Source: Paracoccus denitrificans (GTDB lineage Bacteria > Pseudomonadota > Alphaproteobacteria > Rhodobacterales > Rhodobacteraceae). From it: 64,000 bases of DNA. The position numbers and the translations under genes are program-made. Shown here piece by piece: positions 18,553 through 28,547 of this stretch (the stretch's first letter is position 1; each line of letters starts with the position of its first letter). The notes under the pieces were generated by a model, which had not been told where the DNA came from, did no database searches, and was given only the letters and a program-made list of their open reading frames with translations. The stretch is from assembly GCA_005768755.1 (NCBI GenBank), contig VAFL01000012.1, forward strand, positions 37,997-101,996, written 5' to 3'.

Positions 18553-19964
18553 GGCAGGACCGCCGCCAGCCGCAGCGCGGCGATACGTTCGACCTGCCGG
18601 CACGCTTCCGCGAATTCGGTCGCCCGGTCATTGTCGATGCGGCTGCGGAAGGCCGCCATGATCCCCGCCTTATCGTGATCGCGCACCGCGATGATGAAGG
18701 GAAAGCCGTGTTTGGCGACGTAGTCGTCATTCAGGCGCGTGAATTCGGCGCGTTCGGCATCGGTCAGCGCGTCCAGCCCGGCGCTTGCCTGTTCGGATGT
18801 CGATTCCGCCGTCAGCCGCTTCGCCTGCGCCAGCTTGCCCGCCAGATCGGGATGCGCGGTCAGCACACCCAGTCGCTCCTCCTCGGAAGCAGAGCGGAAG
18901 ATACGGCAAAGAGCGTTATGCAGGCCCACCGCGCTGTCATGGGCCGGCCCCAGTTCCAGATCGAAGGCGCGTTCGGCAATCCAGGGCGAATGTTCGAAGA
19001 TCCCGCCATAGAGTTCGACGAAGCGGTCGCGTTCCATTTCAGATGGACGCTCGTACCGCTGCGGAGGATTGGTTTCGGCCCAATGACGGGCAATGTCGAT
19101 CCGTCGGGGTGTCCAGACGCCATCAAATCCCTTGATATAGTCGATGAATCGCTTCAGCCCCGCCAGCTTGCCGGGCCGCCCGATCAGGCGGCAGTGCAGA
19201 CCGACGCTCATCATCTTGGGCGCGCCTGCCTCACCTTCGGCGTAAAGAACGTCAAACGCATCCTTCAGATACTGATAGAATTGCTCTCCCGTGATATAGC
19301 CCGGCGCGGTCGCGAAACGCATGTCATTGGCTTCAAGCGTATAGGGGATGATCAGCTGATCACGCCCGCCCACGCGCTTCCAATAGGGCAGATCGTCGTC
19401 ATACGTGTCCGAGATATAGGCAAACAGTCCGGTTTCAGCCGTCAGATCGACCGTGTTGGCACTGCAACGCCCGGTATACCAGCCCTCGGGCGGGGTGCCC
19501 ACGACCTCGGTATGCAGGCGGATCGCTTCGGAAATGGCCGCGCGTTCGTCAGCATCGCTCATGTCCTTGTGCTCGACCCATTTCAGGCCGTGGCTGGCGA
19601 TTTCCCATCCAGCATCCTTCATCGCCGCGACCTGTTCCGGGCTGCGCGCAAGGGCCGTGGCGACCCCGTAGATCGTCACCGGGATGTCCGCGCCGGTAAA
19701 CAGCCGGTGCAGCCGCCAGAACCCGGCGCGCGCGCCGTATTCATAGATCGATTCCATGTTCCAGTGCCGCTGCCCCGGCCATTGCGCGGCGCCGGCGATG
19801 TCCGACAAAAACGCCTCGGACGCGGCATCGCCATGCAGGATCGAGTTCTCGCCGCCTTCTTCATAGTTCAGCACGAACTGCACCGCGACCTTCGCGCCGC
19901 CCGGCCATTTCGCATCCGGTGGGTTGGCACCATAGCCGCGCATGTCTCTCGGGTAACGGTTCAT
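18549..19964 (-). CDS. puuE-uraD: Fused allantoinase (PuuE) - OHCU decarboxylase (UraD)
   Basis: Two-domain enzyme of 471 residues. Residues about 1-305 are a PuuE-type allantoinase of the polysaccharide-deacetylase fold (VQFVLNYEEGGENS, EIASHGLKWVEH, SVGLHCRLIGRPGKL). It is unrelated to the amidohydrolase-type AllB. Residues about 310-471 are 2-oxo-4-hydroxy-4-carboxy-5-ureidoimidazoline decarboxylase (LTAHPDLAGKLA, HGFPFIIAVRD). The fusion therefore makes S-allantoin from OHCU and opens it to allantoate in one polypeptide. The hydrolase that makes OHCU is the uraH gene starting 103 bases away on the other strand. Such fusions are known in alphaproteobacteria. Confidence 0.92.
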   Translation of the reverse strand: MNRYPRDMRGYGANPPDAKWPGGAKVAVQFVLNYEEGGENSILHGDAASEAFLSDIAGAAQWPGQRHWNMESIYEYGARAGFWRLHRLFTGADIPVTIYGVATALARSPEQVAAMKDAGWEIASHGLKWVEHKDMSDADERAAISEAIRLHTEVVGTPPEGWYTGRCSANTVDLTAETGLFAYISDTYDDDLPYWKRVGGRDQLIIPYTLEANDMRFATAPGYITGEQFYQYLKDAFDVLYAEGEAGAPKMMSVGLHCRLIGRPGKLAGLKRFIDYIKGFDGVWTPRRIDIARHWAETNPPQRYERPSEMERDRFVELYGGIFEHSPWIAERAFDLELGPAHDSAVGLHNALCRIFRSASEEERLGVLTAHPDLAGKLAQAKRLTAESTSEQASAGLDALTDAERAEFTRLNDDYVAKHGFPFIIAVRDHDKAGIMAAFRSRIDNDRATEFAEACRQVERIAALRLAAVLP

Positions 19965-20067
19965 GTCATGTCCTCTGGTGCTCCGGGTCGTCGCAGCAGT
20001 CTATCGCCGCTTTTCATCGGGTGAAATGCGTGAAACGATCATGACCAACCTGCAAGAGGAAGAAATG

Positions 20068-20400
20068 ATGGCTGGCTATCTGACAACGCATGTTCTGGAC
20101 ACGGCAAAAGGGGTTCCGGCGGCGGGGCTGAAGATCGAGCTTTATCGGCTGGACGCAAAGACCCGCACCCATCTGAAAACGCTGACCACCAACGCTGACG
20201 GCCGCACCGACGAACAGATCCTGCCGGAACCCGAGTTCGAAACCGGCACCTATGAACTGATCTTCCACGCCGGAGATTACCTTGGCACGCGCGACTTTCT
20301 CGACGTGATTCCGCTGCGGTTTACCATGTCAGAGCCGAGCCACTACCATGTGCCACTGCTGCTGTCGCCCTATGGCTATTCGACGTATCGGGGGAGTTAG
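20068..20400 (+). CDS. uraH: 5-hydroxyisourate hydrolase (transthyretin-like)
   Basis: HIU hydrolase of 110 residues that converts 5-hydroxyisourate to OHCU after urate oxidation. The N-terminal GYLTTHVLD, the internal arginine/histidine positions and the C-terminal signature LLSPYGYSTYRGS are diagnostic. I chose ATG 20068 (the preceding ATG at 20065 is equally close) because AGAGGA ends about 8 bases before it; a longer frame reaches upstream but has no support. It is divergent from the PuuE-UraD fusion that uses its product. Confidence 0.93.
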   Translation: MAGYLTTHVLDTAKGVPAAGLKIELYRLDAKTRTHLKTLTTNADGRTDEQILPEPEFETGTYELIFHAGDYLGTRDFLDVIPLRFTMSEPSHYHVPLLLSPYGYSTYRGS

Positions 20401-20594
20401 GTGGGCTAGCAGGCGCATTCTCTCGCGTCAGCTCCAAGACCTATATGACAGCTTTGCGCCCGAACCGGTCGTTCGCGTTGGCTGCTGCATCTCATCTAGA
20501 TCTAGCATAAGTTGGCTGAGGCGAGTCGCATCGAGTTCTATGGCTCGCCAGACTAACGACATATCCACTACCCGCCGATGGAGGCCGTATAACC
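20401..20594. other. Intergenic, no gene seen
   Basis: This 194-base stretch between uraH and the arginase-family gene is less GC-rich than its neighbours. It has a 10-bp palindrome (CTAGATCTAG, 20496-20505). GGAGG at 20580-20584 is the ribosome binding site of the next gene. I see no RNA gene or convincing promoter. Confidence 0.4.
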
Positions 20595-21458
20595 ATGGTA
20601 ACGCTTCGACTGAACATGCCGCAGTGGCAGGGCGGGGACGAACCGGCTTATCTCTTCGGGGCTGAGCTTCTGCGCTGGCTAGCCCCGCCGCATGACGGTC
20701 CGGAGGAAACGGTGGCGGTCTCGCCTTCGGATGGCAGCTCCGCGCCAGTGGAACAGGGTATCAAGTGGCGCGGCGATCTTCTGGCGCAGGCCAAGGCGGC
20801 GCGCGCGGCAATCGACCGCCACGCCCCCGACCGGATCGTGACGCTGGGTGGCGATTGTCTGGTCGATCTGGCACCCATCGCCTATCTGCGGCAGAAATAC
20901 GGCGAGAAGCTAGGCGTGCTGTGGATCGACGCCCACCCCGATGTCATGAGCGCGCAAGAGTTTTCGCACGCCCACGCGCATGTTCTGGGCATGTTGCTGG
21001 GGCGCGGCGATGCCGAGTTTACCGGTCAGGTGTCCGAGAAGCTGGAGGCCCGCCGCGTGATGATCGCGGGCATGCAGGGATGGACTGCAGCCGAGGATGC
21101 GATCCTGAAGGATCTGGGCCTGCGCCATGTGCCCGCCACCGATCTGGCGGACACCAGCCGCCCGATCCTTGACTGGATCGCGGCCGAGGGGATCAGTTAT
21201 CTGGCCGTTCATTTCGATCTGGACGTGCTGGATCCGGCCCATTTCTCGCCGCTGCTGTTCAACCGGCCCGATGCCGCGCCTGACGCATTCGATGGGGTGG
21301 AGAAGGGCCATATGCGGCTGGATCAGGTCCTGAGGCTGCTGAACGACGCGGCGAGCGCAGCTGACATGGTGGGCCTCGCCATGACTGAACATCTGCCGTG
21401 GGACATGCTGCGCTTGAAGAACGGGCTGGCAGGCCTGAAGATCATGGGCGGCTCATAA
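20595..21458 (+). CDS. Arginase/ureohydrolase-family protein
   Basis: Arginase-superfamily protein of 287 residues. Metal-site motifs are WIDAHPDV at about 114-121 and HFDLDVLDP at about 210-218, supplying the usual Asp-His-Asp and Asp-x-Asp ligands. The first motif reads GGDCL instead of the classical GGDHS, so the histidine that normally binds one Mn2+ is a cysteine. The loop SHAHAHVLG replaces the usual NHGT-type region. Classical arginase or agmatinase activity is therefore doubtful. It lies inside purine-catabolism genes, where an amidine or ureido hydrolase would fit, but the substrate is unknown. GGAGG precedes the start by 10 bases. Confidence 0.7.
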   Translation: MVTLRLNMPQWQGGDEPAYLFGAELLRWLAPPHDGPEETVAVSPSDGSSAPVEQGIKWRGDLLAQAKAARAAIDRHAPDRIVTLGGDCLVDLAPIAYLRQKYGEKLGVLWIDAHPDVMSAQEFSHAHAHVLGMLLGRGDAEFTGQVSEKLEARRVMIAGMQGWTAAEDAILKDLGLRHVPATDLADTSRPILDWIAAEGISYLAVHFDLDVLDPAHFSPLLFNRPDAAPDAFDGVEKGHMRLDQVLRLLNDAASAADMVGLAMTEHLPWDMLRLKNGLAGLKIMGGS

Positions 21459-21812
21459 GCCGAGAGACTTCGGCAAACTGGCCTACGAATGTCCGCTTCG
21501 TCCGCTTATCAACCATGTAGAACCTCCGTTCATCATACATCCCCCGCGCGGAACAAGGCCGAAGGGCGCCGCGCGAGCGACGGACCGTCCCGGCGGTCTG
21601 TCGCTTTGGTGATGAAGGCTCTTGCGGGGGCGCGGTCGTCCGGTTTTGGCGGGCATAAAGTGCATCGCTCAACCAGCAGAGCGACAGCCCACGGTCCGCC
21701 GCTCGCGCGGCTTGTCCGTGGCATCAATCGTATTGAGCAACGCCGGACGAAGGGCCACTATCGCGCAGCGGTCAGCCAAAGACCGGCATCGAATGACGCC
21801 GGTCCTGATGCC
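21459..21812. other. 354-base non-coding gap with a large inverted repeat
   Basis: Between the arginase-family gene and malate synthase I find no convincing gene. A small hairpin GCCGA-N6-TCGGC at 21459-21474 sits directly after the upstream stop and could help end transcription. A 144-base near-palindrome fills the middle. A 76-codon open frame on the minus strand (21442-21672) has no recognisable motif and crosses one arm of the repeat. Confidence 0.45.
21568..21711. repeat. Long imperfect inverted repeat (possible MITE-like element)
   Basis: The 21-base end at 21568-21588 (GCCGCGCGAGCGACGGACCGT) is the reverse complement of 21691-21711 with a single mismatch. The match continues loosely inward: CTGTCGCT around 21597-21604 pairs with AGCGACAG around 21680-21687. 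The whole unit can fold into one long hairpin. I see no target-site duplication directly flanking it. Confidence 0.6.
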
Positions 21813-23969
21813 TCATGCCACCCCGTGCTGATCCTTGAACTTCCGGCGATAGGCGTGCAGCAGCGGCTCGGTATAGCCCGAGGGCTGCTCGCGGCCCTTG
21901 AAGACCAGATCGCAAGCGGCCTGGAAGGCCAGTGAATCGGAACCGTCTCCCATGGGCAGATAGTTCGGATCGCCCTCGTTCTGGCGGTCGACGATGGCGG
22001 CGGCTTTCTTCATCGCCTCCATCACGCGGTCCTCGGTGACGACGCCGTGGTGCAGCCAGTTGGCCAGCATCTGCGACGAAATCCGGCAGGTTGCGCGGTC
22101 CTCCATCTGGCCGACATCGTCGATATCAGGCACCTTGGAACAGCCGACGCCCTGATCGACCCAGCGGACGACATAGCCCAGAATGCCCTGCGCGTTGTTC
22201 AGGATCTCGGCGTCGATCTCATCCTCGGGATAGCCGTTGGACGGCGCCAGCGGGATGGTCAGCAGTTCGTCCAGCTTGCGGCGCGGGGCAAGCTTGATGA
22301 TCTCGTCCTGACGATCCTTCACGCTGACCTGATGGTAATGCGTCGCGTGCAGCGTGGCGGCGGTGGGCGACGGCACCCAGGCGCAGTTGGCGCCGGATTT
22401 CGGGTGGCCGATCTTGGCCTCCAGCATCGCCTGCATCCGGTCGGGCATGGCCCACATGCCCTTGCCGATCTGGCCCTTGCCCTGAAAACCGCAGGCAAGC
22501 GCGATATCGACGTTGCGATCCTCGTAACTTGACAGCCACGGCTCATTTTTCATTTGCGCCTTGCGCTTCATGACGCCCGCTTCCATCGAGGTGTGGATCT
22601 CGTCCCCGGTGCGGTCAAGGAAGCCGGTATTGACGAAGGCGGCCCGATGGCGCGCGGCGCGGATGCATTCCTTGAGGTTCGCCGAGGTCCGACGCTCCTC
22701 GTCCATGATGCCGATCTTGATGGTGTTTTCCGGCAGGCCAAGGATGTCCTCGACCGCGCCGAAGAATTCGACCGCAAGCGCGACCTCATCCGGGCCGTGC
22801 ATCTTCGGCTTGACGATATAGACCGAGGCTTCGGAATTGGCCTGCGCGCCCTTCAGGTCGTGGATCGAGGCCGCGACGGTAAACAGCGCATCCATGATGC
22901 CTTCGGGGATTTCCTTGCCGTCCGCCGTCAGCACGGCGGGGTTGGTCATCAGGTGGCCGACATTGCGCACGAACATCAGCGCGCGGCCTTTCAGTTTGGC
23001 TGCCGTCCCGTCCTTTGCCGTATAGGCGATGTCGGGGTTCAGGCTGCGGGTCATCTGCTTGCCGCCCTTTTCGAAGGTCTCGCTTAGCGAGCCGTCCATC
23101 AGGCCAAGCCAGTTGCCATAGGCCAGCACCTTGTCGGTGGCATCGACGGCAGCCACCGAATCCTCGCAATCCATGATGGCAGAGATCGCGGATTCCAGAC
23201 GCACATCGCTGACGCCCGCCTTGTCGGTCTTGCCAATCGCATGACCGGGGTCGATGTCGATGATGATATGCAGGCCGTTATGGACAAGAACGATGCTGTC
23301 CGGCTTTGACGCATCACCGATATGGCCCGCGAAATTCGACGGATCGGCAAGCGCAGCCTCGCCGCTGTCCGTCGTGGCAACCAGTTGGCCGTCATTCACG
23401 CGATAGCCGGTGACATCCGCATGACTGGCGTCTTTCAGCGGCACGGCCTGATCCAGAAAATCCTTCGCCCATGCGATCACCTGCGCGCCGCGGGCTTCGT
23501 CATAGCCTTTGCCTTCGGGCAGCGAACCCATCGCGTCAGAACCATAAAGCGCATCGTAAAGGCTGCCCCAGCGGGCATTGGCAGCGTTGAGCGCGAAACG
23601 GGCGTTCATGACCGGAACCACCAGCTGCGGGCCGGAAATCGTCGCGACCTCGGGATCAACATTTGCGGTGTCGATGGTGAAATCCGGGCCTTCCGGCTTC
23701 AGATAGCCGATCTGGTCCAGAAAGGCGCGGTATTCGGCCGCATCGAATTCGGCATTGCGGTGCGAGACATGCCATTTGTCGATGGCGGCCTGCAATTCTT
23801 CGCGCTTTTCCAGCGCCTCGGCGTTTCTGGGGGCGAAACGCGTCACCAGATCTGCAAGGCCCGCCCAGAAATCATCCGCAGATACGTTGGTGCCAGGCAG
23901 AAGCTTGTTTTCTGCGAAATCGGCCAGTTCGGTGGCGACCTGAAGGCCAGCCTTGTCAACATATGCCAT
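21813..23969 (-). CDS. glcB: Malate synthase G
   Basis: Malate synthase of the large G type, 718 residues, condensing glyoxylate with acetyl-CoA to malate. The family core is visible: HNGLHIIIDIDPGH, GIMDEERRTSANLKECI, FVNTGFLDRTGDEIHTSMEAG and GKGMWAMPDRM. The length matches GlcB rather than the ~530-residue AceB. The start at 23969 has GGGAG about 9 bases upstream; the longer frame to 24005 lacks support. Beside allA its likely job is to assimilate glyoxylate from ureidoglycolate. No isocitrate lyase is visible. Confidence 0.95.
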   Translation of the reverse strand: MAYVDKAGLQVATELADFAENKLLPGTNVSADDFWAGLADLVTRFAPRNAEALEKREELQAAIDKWHVSHRNAEFDAAEYRAFLDQIGYLKPEGPDFTIDTANVDPEVATISGPQLVVPVMNARFALNAANARWGSLYDALYGSDAMGSLPEGKGYDEARGAQVIAWAKDFLDQAVPLKDASHADVTGYRVNDGQLVATTDSGEAALADPSNFAGHIGDASKPDSIVLVHNGLHIIIDIDPGHAIGKTDKAGVSDVRLESAISAIMDCEDSVAAVDATDKVLAYGNWLGLMDGSLSETFEKGGKQMTRSLNPDIAYTAKDGTAAKLKGRALMFVRNVGHLMTNPAVLTADGKEIPEGIMDALFTVAASIHDLKGAQANSEASVYIVKPKMHGPDEVALAVEFFGAVEDILGLPENTIKIGIMDEERRTSANLKECIRAARHRAAFVNTGFLDRTGDEIHTSMEAGVMKRKAQMKNEPWLSSYEDRNVDIALACGFQGKGQIGKGMWAMPDRMQAMLEAKIGHPKSGANCAWVPSPTAATLHATHYHQVSVKDRQDEIIKLAPRRKLDELLTIPLAPSNGYPEDEIDAEILNNAQGILGYVVRWVDQGVGCSKVPDIDDVGQMEDRATCRISSQMLANWLHHGVVTEDRVMEAMKKAAAIVDRQNEGDPNYLPMGDGSDSLAFQAACDLVFKGREQPSGYTEPLLHAYRRKFKDQHGVA

Positions 23970-24083
23970 ATCGGTGTCTCCCTTTTCGTTCACTGGGCGC
24001 GGCACAAACCTGCCGCACCCTTGTGGTGGCTCAACCCCGGCAGGGCAAGCCCTGTTAGCCCAAACAGCGGCCGTGCCGTGCCG

Positions 24084-25571
24084 TCAGTGACCACCGTCCG
24101 ATTGCATGGCGGCGTCACGCAGATCTTCTTCGGAAATCCGTTCGGCACCGTTGAAGACCATGTTCAGCACAAGCGCCGTGATCGAGGCCAGCAGGATGCC
24201 GCTGTCGATCAGCGGGTGGATCGCATGGGGAATGTGCATCTTGAAGTCGGGCGCAATCAGCGGAATCATTCCCATCCCAAGCGACACCGCGACGATGAAG
24301 GCATTGCTGCGATTGGTCTTGAAATCCACCGCAGTCAGGATGCGAATGCCGGTTGCGGCAACCATGCCGAACATGACCAGCCCGGCACCGCCCAGAACAA
24401 CCGTCGGCAGCGCTTCGACCAGGGCGCCCATCTTGGGCACCAGCCCCAGAACGATCATGATGATGCCGCCTGCGACACAGACAAAGCGCGACCGGATGCC
24501 GGTCACGCCCACCAGTCCGACATTCTGGCTGAACGAGGTATAGGGGAAGGTGTTGAACAACCCGCCGATCAATGTGCCAAGGCCATCGGTCCGCAGCCCC
24601 GCCGCCAATGCCTGCTGGCTGGGACGCCGTCCGCACATTTCGCCCAGGGCCAGGAACATCCCCAGCGATTCGATCATCACAACGATCATCACCAGCGTCA
24701 TGGTCAGGATCATGATGGGATCGAAGATCGGCATGCCGAAATGAAGCGGTGTAACAAGCGCGAACCAGCCTGCATCGGCCACCTTGTCGAAATGCATCAG
24801 CCCCATCAGCGCGGCAATCACCGCGCCGGCAATGATGCCGATCAGCACCGCGATATTGGACATGAAGCCCCGGCCGTATTTCATCACCAATATGATCACC
24901 AGCAGCACCAGTCCCGCGATCAGAAAATTCATCGGAGCGGCGTAGGCTGGGTTATTGACTGTTGGCACAATCGCGAAACCCGCTGGGGCGGGTGGCGCGC
25001 CGGCAAGTCCTGACACGGTATCTAGCCAGGCCTGTGCCTCGGGGTTTACGGTCTTTGGTGCGGTCGGGCCGACAGGCAACCCGAAGATCCAGTTGATCCC
25101 GATCCGCATAAGGCTGACCCCGATGACAAGGATGATGGAACCGGTCACGACCGGTGGAAAGAACCGGATCAGCCGCGACATCAGCGGCGCGATCAGCATC
25201 GAGATCACACCCGCAGCCATGATTGCACCAAACAGCATGCGCGCGCCCTCGGTCCCCGGATTGGCCAGGGCAATCGACACCATCGGACCGACCGAGGCAA
25301 ATGTCACACCCATCATCACCGGCAGCTTCACCCCGAACAAGGGCGTCATACCGTAAGACTGGATGATCGTGACCAGCCCGCAGACGAACAGATCGGCAGA
25401 GATCAGGAAAGCCACTTGTTCCGGTTCCAACCCCAACGCGCGCCCGACGATCAGCGGCACGGCAATCGCGCCGGCATACATGACCAGCACATGCTGAAGG
25501 CCAAGCGTGAACAGCTTGCCCGGCGGCAGCACCTCATCCACGGTGTTGGTAAAGGTTACGTCTGTGGCCAT
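24084..25571 (-). CDS. NCS2 purine permease (uric acid/xanthine type)
   Basis: Nucleobase-cation symporter 2 family membrane protein, 495 residues with about 12-14 hydrophobic segments. The N-terminal LGLQHVLVMYAGAIAVPLIVG and the motif QNVGLVGVTGIRSR are the family substrate-site signatures. The latter fits the xanthine/urate branch better than the uracil branch. I chose ATG 25571, which has AAGGGG just upstream; ATG 25589 has none. Location between malate synthase and ureidoglycine aminohydrolase supports purine uptake. Confidence 0.85.
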   Translation of the reverse strand: MATDVTFTNTVDEVLPPGKLFTLGLQHVLVMYAGAIAVPLIVGRALGLEPEQVAFLISADLFVCGLVTIIQSYGMTPLFGVKLPVMMGVTFASVGPMVSIALANPGTEGARMLFGAIMAAGVISMLIAPLMSRLIRFFPPVVTGSIILVIGVSLMRIGINWIFGLPVGPTAPKTVNPEAQAWLDTVSGLAGAPPAPAGFAIVPTVNNPAYAAPMNFLIAGLVLLVIILVMKYGRGFMSNIAVLIGIIAGAVIAALMGLMHFDKVADAGWFALVTPLHFGMPIFDPIMILTMTLVMIVVMIESLGMFLALGEMCGRRPSQQALAAGLRTDGLGTLIGGLFNTFPYTSFSQNVGLVGVTGIRSRFVCVAGGIIMIVLGLVPKMGALVEALPTVVLGGAGLVMFGMVAATGIRILTAVDFKTNRSNAFIVAVSLGMGMIPLIAPDFKMHIPHAIHPLIDSGILLASITALVLNMVFNGAERISEEDLRDAAMQSDGGH

Positions 25572-25881
25572 CCCTGTCCCCTTGTTCATTGTTGTGGGCA
25601 GGTCCCGCCCGCCTTCTTCTTCCACGTTCTGCGCCGCGACGCCGGCAGCTGCGAGGCTGCCTGTAAGATGCAGCGCGCACGATCCGTTACACTGCCCCAT
25701 CTGTGAGCAGTCAGGATCTGTTTGCTGAAAAACCGGTCATCCCCTCCGCCGTGTGGCGAGTTTTCGACGGTTTTACGGAACTGTCAAACAGCATTTGCGG
25801 CCGGGAAGGGGATGGACAAGCCGCAAGCCAGGCACGAGGCTTCATCACCGTGCCCGATCAACCCGCGAGGATGGTTTCCCA
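25572..25881. other. Divergent promoter gap, no gene seen
   Basis: This 310-base gap separates the purine permease from a divergent gene of unknown function. It has a short AT-richer stretch at about 25715-25790 where promoters could sit, with a small inverted repeat CTGT-CAA-ACAG near 25785. I find no riboswitch-like structure and no known operator. Confidence 0.35.
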
Positions 25882-26424
25882 ATGTCCGACTATCCGCTCT
25901 ATACGCTTAATTTCGCGACCCGCCGCGACATGCCACCAGCGATGCAGGCGATCCTGACGGCACTATCCGCCGGCGAGAGGCCGGCAGAGGCAGACCTCGC
26001 AACCCTGCCGGAGGTGGTGTCCATGTATCTGGGTCGCCCCGCCGCTCCCGCGCATTTCAGCGCCGGACTGATGAACCTGCGATTCAGCCGCTTGGAGATA
26101 GACTGGCGCGATGAAGCGCCAGGGGATGCGACGCATCTTCTTCATCTGGAGCAGAGATTCCACGATGACGAATACGCCAGTGCCGGGGTCTATTTCATCA
26201 ACTGGATGTTCCAGTTCGCGGCAGGCAATGGCCATCTTGCAACCGAGATATCGGAATCCAGCCCGTTGCCGACGATCTATACCCGGCAGGGCCGCGAAAT
26301 TCTGGTCACGAGCCTGAACTTTCCACAAAGCGGCGCGAACCCCGTGACAGTTGGGGAAACCTACCGTTACGAAATCGCCTCCGCCGTGCAGGGGGCCATC
26401 GACTGGACCGACGACTGGGGCTGA
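25882..26424 (+). CDS. Protein of unknown function in the purine cluster
   Basis: I do not recognise this 180-residue protein. It is acidic, soluble-looking and without a signal peptide. It has several tryptophan- and histidine-containing stretches (EIDWRDEAPGD, LLHLEQRFHDDEYASAG, YFINWMFQFAAG) and ends in DWTDDWG. Coding bias matches the neighbours. The start at 25882 has a weak GAGGA about 11 bases upstream; an in-frame ATG at 25753 would add a basic, low-quality extension. It ends 9 bases before the convergent allE stop. Position alone suggests a link to purine use. Confidence 0.6.
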   Translation: MSDYPLYTLNFATRRDMPPAMQAILTALSAGERPAEADLATLPEVVSMYLGRPAAPAHFSAGLMNLRFSRLEIDWRDEAPGDATHLLHLEQRFHDDEYASAGVYFINWMFQFAAGNGHLATEISESSPLPTIYTRQGREILVTSLNFPQSGANPVTVGETYRYEIASAVQGAIDWTDDWG

Positions 26425-26433
26425 CGCCCGCCG

Positions 26434-27252
<819 letters not shown>

Positions 27253-27263
27253 GGGGCCTGCTT

Positions 27264-28547
27264 TCAGGTTGCGGGTTTCATCGGCCGGCCGGCGACATAA
27301 GTCTGCACGACGGACCGGTCATCACCCATGATCTGCAACAGGAACAGCTCTTCGGCAAGGGTCTGCATCGTTTCGGCCCGCAGCGCCATGGCTGGCGTCG
27401 CGCGACTGTCCAGCACAATCAGGTCCGCGTCGCTGCCGGGGTCCAGTGTGCCGATCCTGTCTTCCATGCCAAGGGCAATCGCGTTGCCGCGTGTGGCCCA
27501 GTGAAAGGCCTGAAGCGCCGGCAGGTTCTGGCCGCGCAATTGCAGCACCTTGTAGCTTTCATTCAGCGTCTGCAGCATGGAATAGCTGGTTCCGCCGCCA
27601 ATGTCGGTGGCGACGCCGGTCACGATTCCAGCCGCCCGCAATCCGGCCTCGTCAAACAGACCAGATCCCAGAAACAGGTTCGATGTCGGACAATGGATCG
27701 CACGCGTTCCGGTTTCCGCCATGCGCGCGATTTCGCGGTCCGACAGGTGGATCGAATGGCCCATCAGACTGCGTGACCCCAGCAGGCCGAAGCGGTCATA
27801 GATATCCAGATAATCCTGCGCATCCGGGTAAAGGCTGAGGGTATAGTCCACCTCGGCACGGGTTTCGGACAGATGTGTCTGCATCGGCAGATCGGGATGT
27901 TCTGCCATCAGCGCGCCCGCCGCCGCCAATTGTTCGGGTGTCGATGTGATCGCGAAGCGTGGCGTTATCACATAGGTCAAGCGGCCCCGGCCCTGCCAGC
28001 GCTCGATCAGCGCCTTGCTGTCGTCATAGCTTTCCTGAGCCGTATCCTGCACCTCTGGAATGGCATTGCGGTCCATCATCACCTTCCCGCCCAGCATCGC
28101 CATGCCACGAGATTGCGCTGCGGTGAACAGGGCATCGACGCTGCCCGGATGAACCGAGGCGAAGGCGCAGGCTGTCGTCGTGCCATGCGTCAAAAGCTGG
28201 TCGCAAAACAGCCCGGCCATGCGCGCCGCATGCTCCGGGTCGGCGTAACGCGCTTCCGCCGGAAAGGTATAATTCTGCAACCAGTCCAGAAGCTGGGCAC
28301 CCCAGCTTGCGACGACCTGGACCTGCGGGAAATGGATATGCGGGTCAATGAAGCCGGGCAGGATCAGGTTCGGGCGGTGGTCGATTTCCACGGCTTCGTC
28401 CCAGCTCATGTCCGCGTAATCCCCGACGGCAAGGATGCGCCCTTGCTGGATCAGAACTGCGCCATTCTCGATATAGGTAAAGGCGATCTCGACCTCTGCC
28501 GGATCAGCATGGAAGGACAGGACGCGCCCCCTTATCAGAGTCTTCAT
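27264..28547 (-). CDS. guaD: Guanine deaminase
   Basis: Zinc amidohydrolase of 427 residues converting guanine to xanthine. Metal and substrate motifs are PGFIDPHIHFPQVQ at about 73-86, HGTTTACAFAS, TQTHLSE-type MQTHLSETRAEVDY, GHSIHLSDRE and HCPTSNLFLGSG. The start is ATG 28547, overlapping the xdhB stop as ATGA; frame upstream of that lies inside xdhB. This places it exactly where xdhC commonly follows xdhB. Its product is the substrate of the upstream-encoded xanthine dehydrogenase. Confidence 0.95.
   Translation of the reverse strand: MKTLIRGRVLSFHADPAEVEIAFTYIENGAVLIQQGRILAVGDYADMSWDEAVEIDHRPNLILPGFIDPHIHFPQVQVVASWGAQLLDWLQNYTFPAEARYADPEHAARMAGLFCDQLLTHGTTTACAFASVHPGSVDALFTAAQSRGMAMLGGKVMMDRNAIPEVQDTAQESYDDSKALIERWQGRGRLTYVITPRFAITSTPEQLAAAGALMAEHPDLPMQTHLSETRAEVDYTLSLYPDAQDYLDIYDRFGLLGSRSLMGHSIHLSDREIARMAETGTRAIHCPTSNLFLGSGLFDEAGLRAAGIVTGVATDIGGGTSYSMLQTLNESYKVLQLRGQNLPALQAFHWATRGNAIALGMEDRIGTLDPGSDADLIVLDSRATPAMALRAETMQTLAEELFLLQIMGDDRSVVQTYVAGRPMKPAT

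Noticed and set aside
21442..21672. 76-codon minus-strand frame next to the inverted repeat
   Set aside because: No motif, no ribosome binding site, and it overlaps one arm of the repeat; not supported as a gene.
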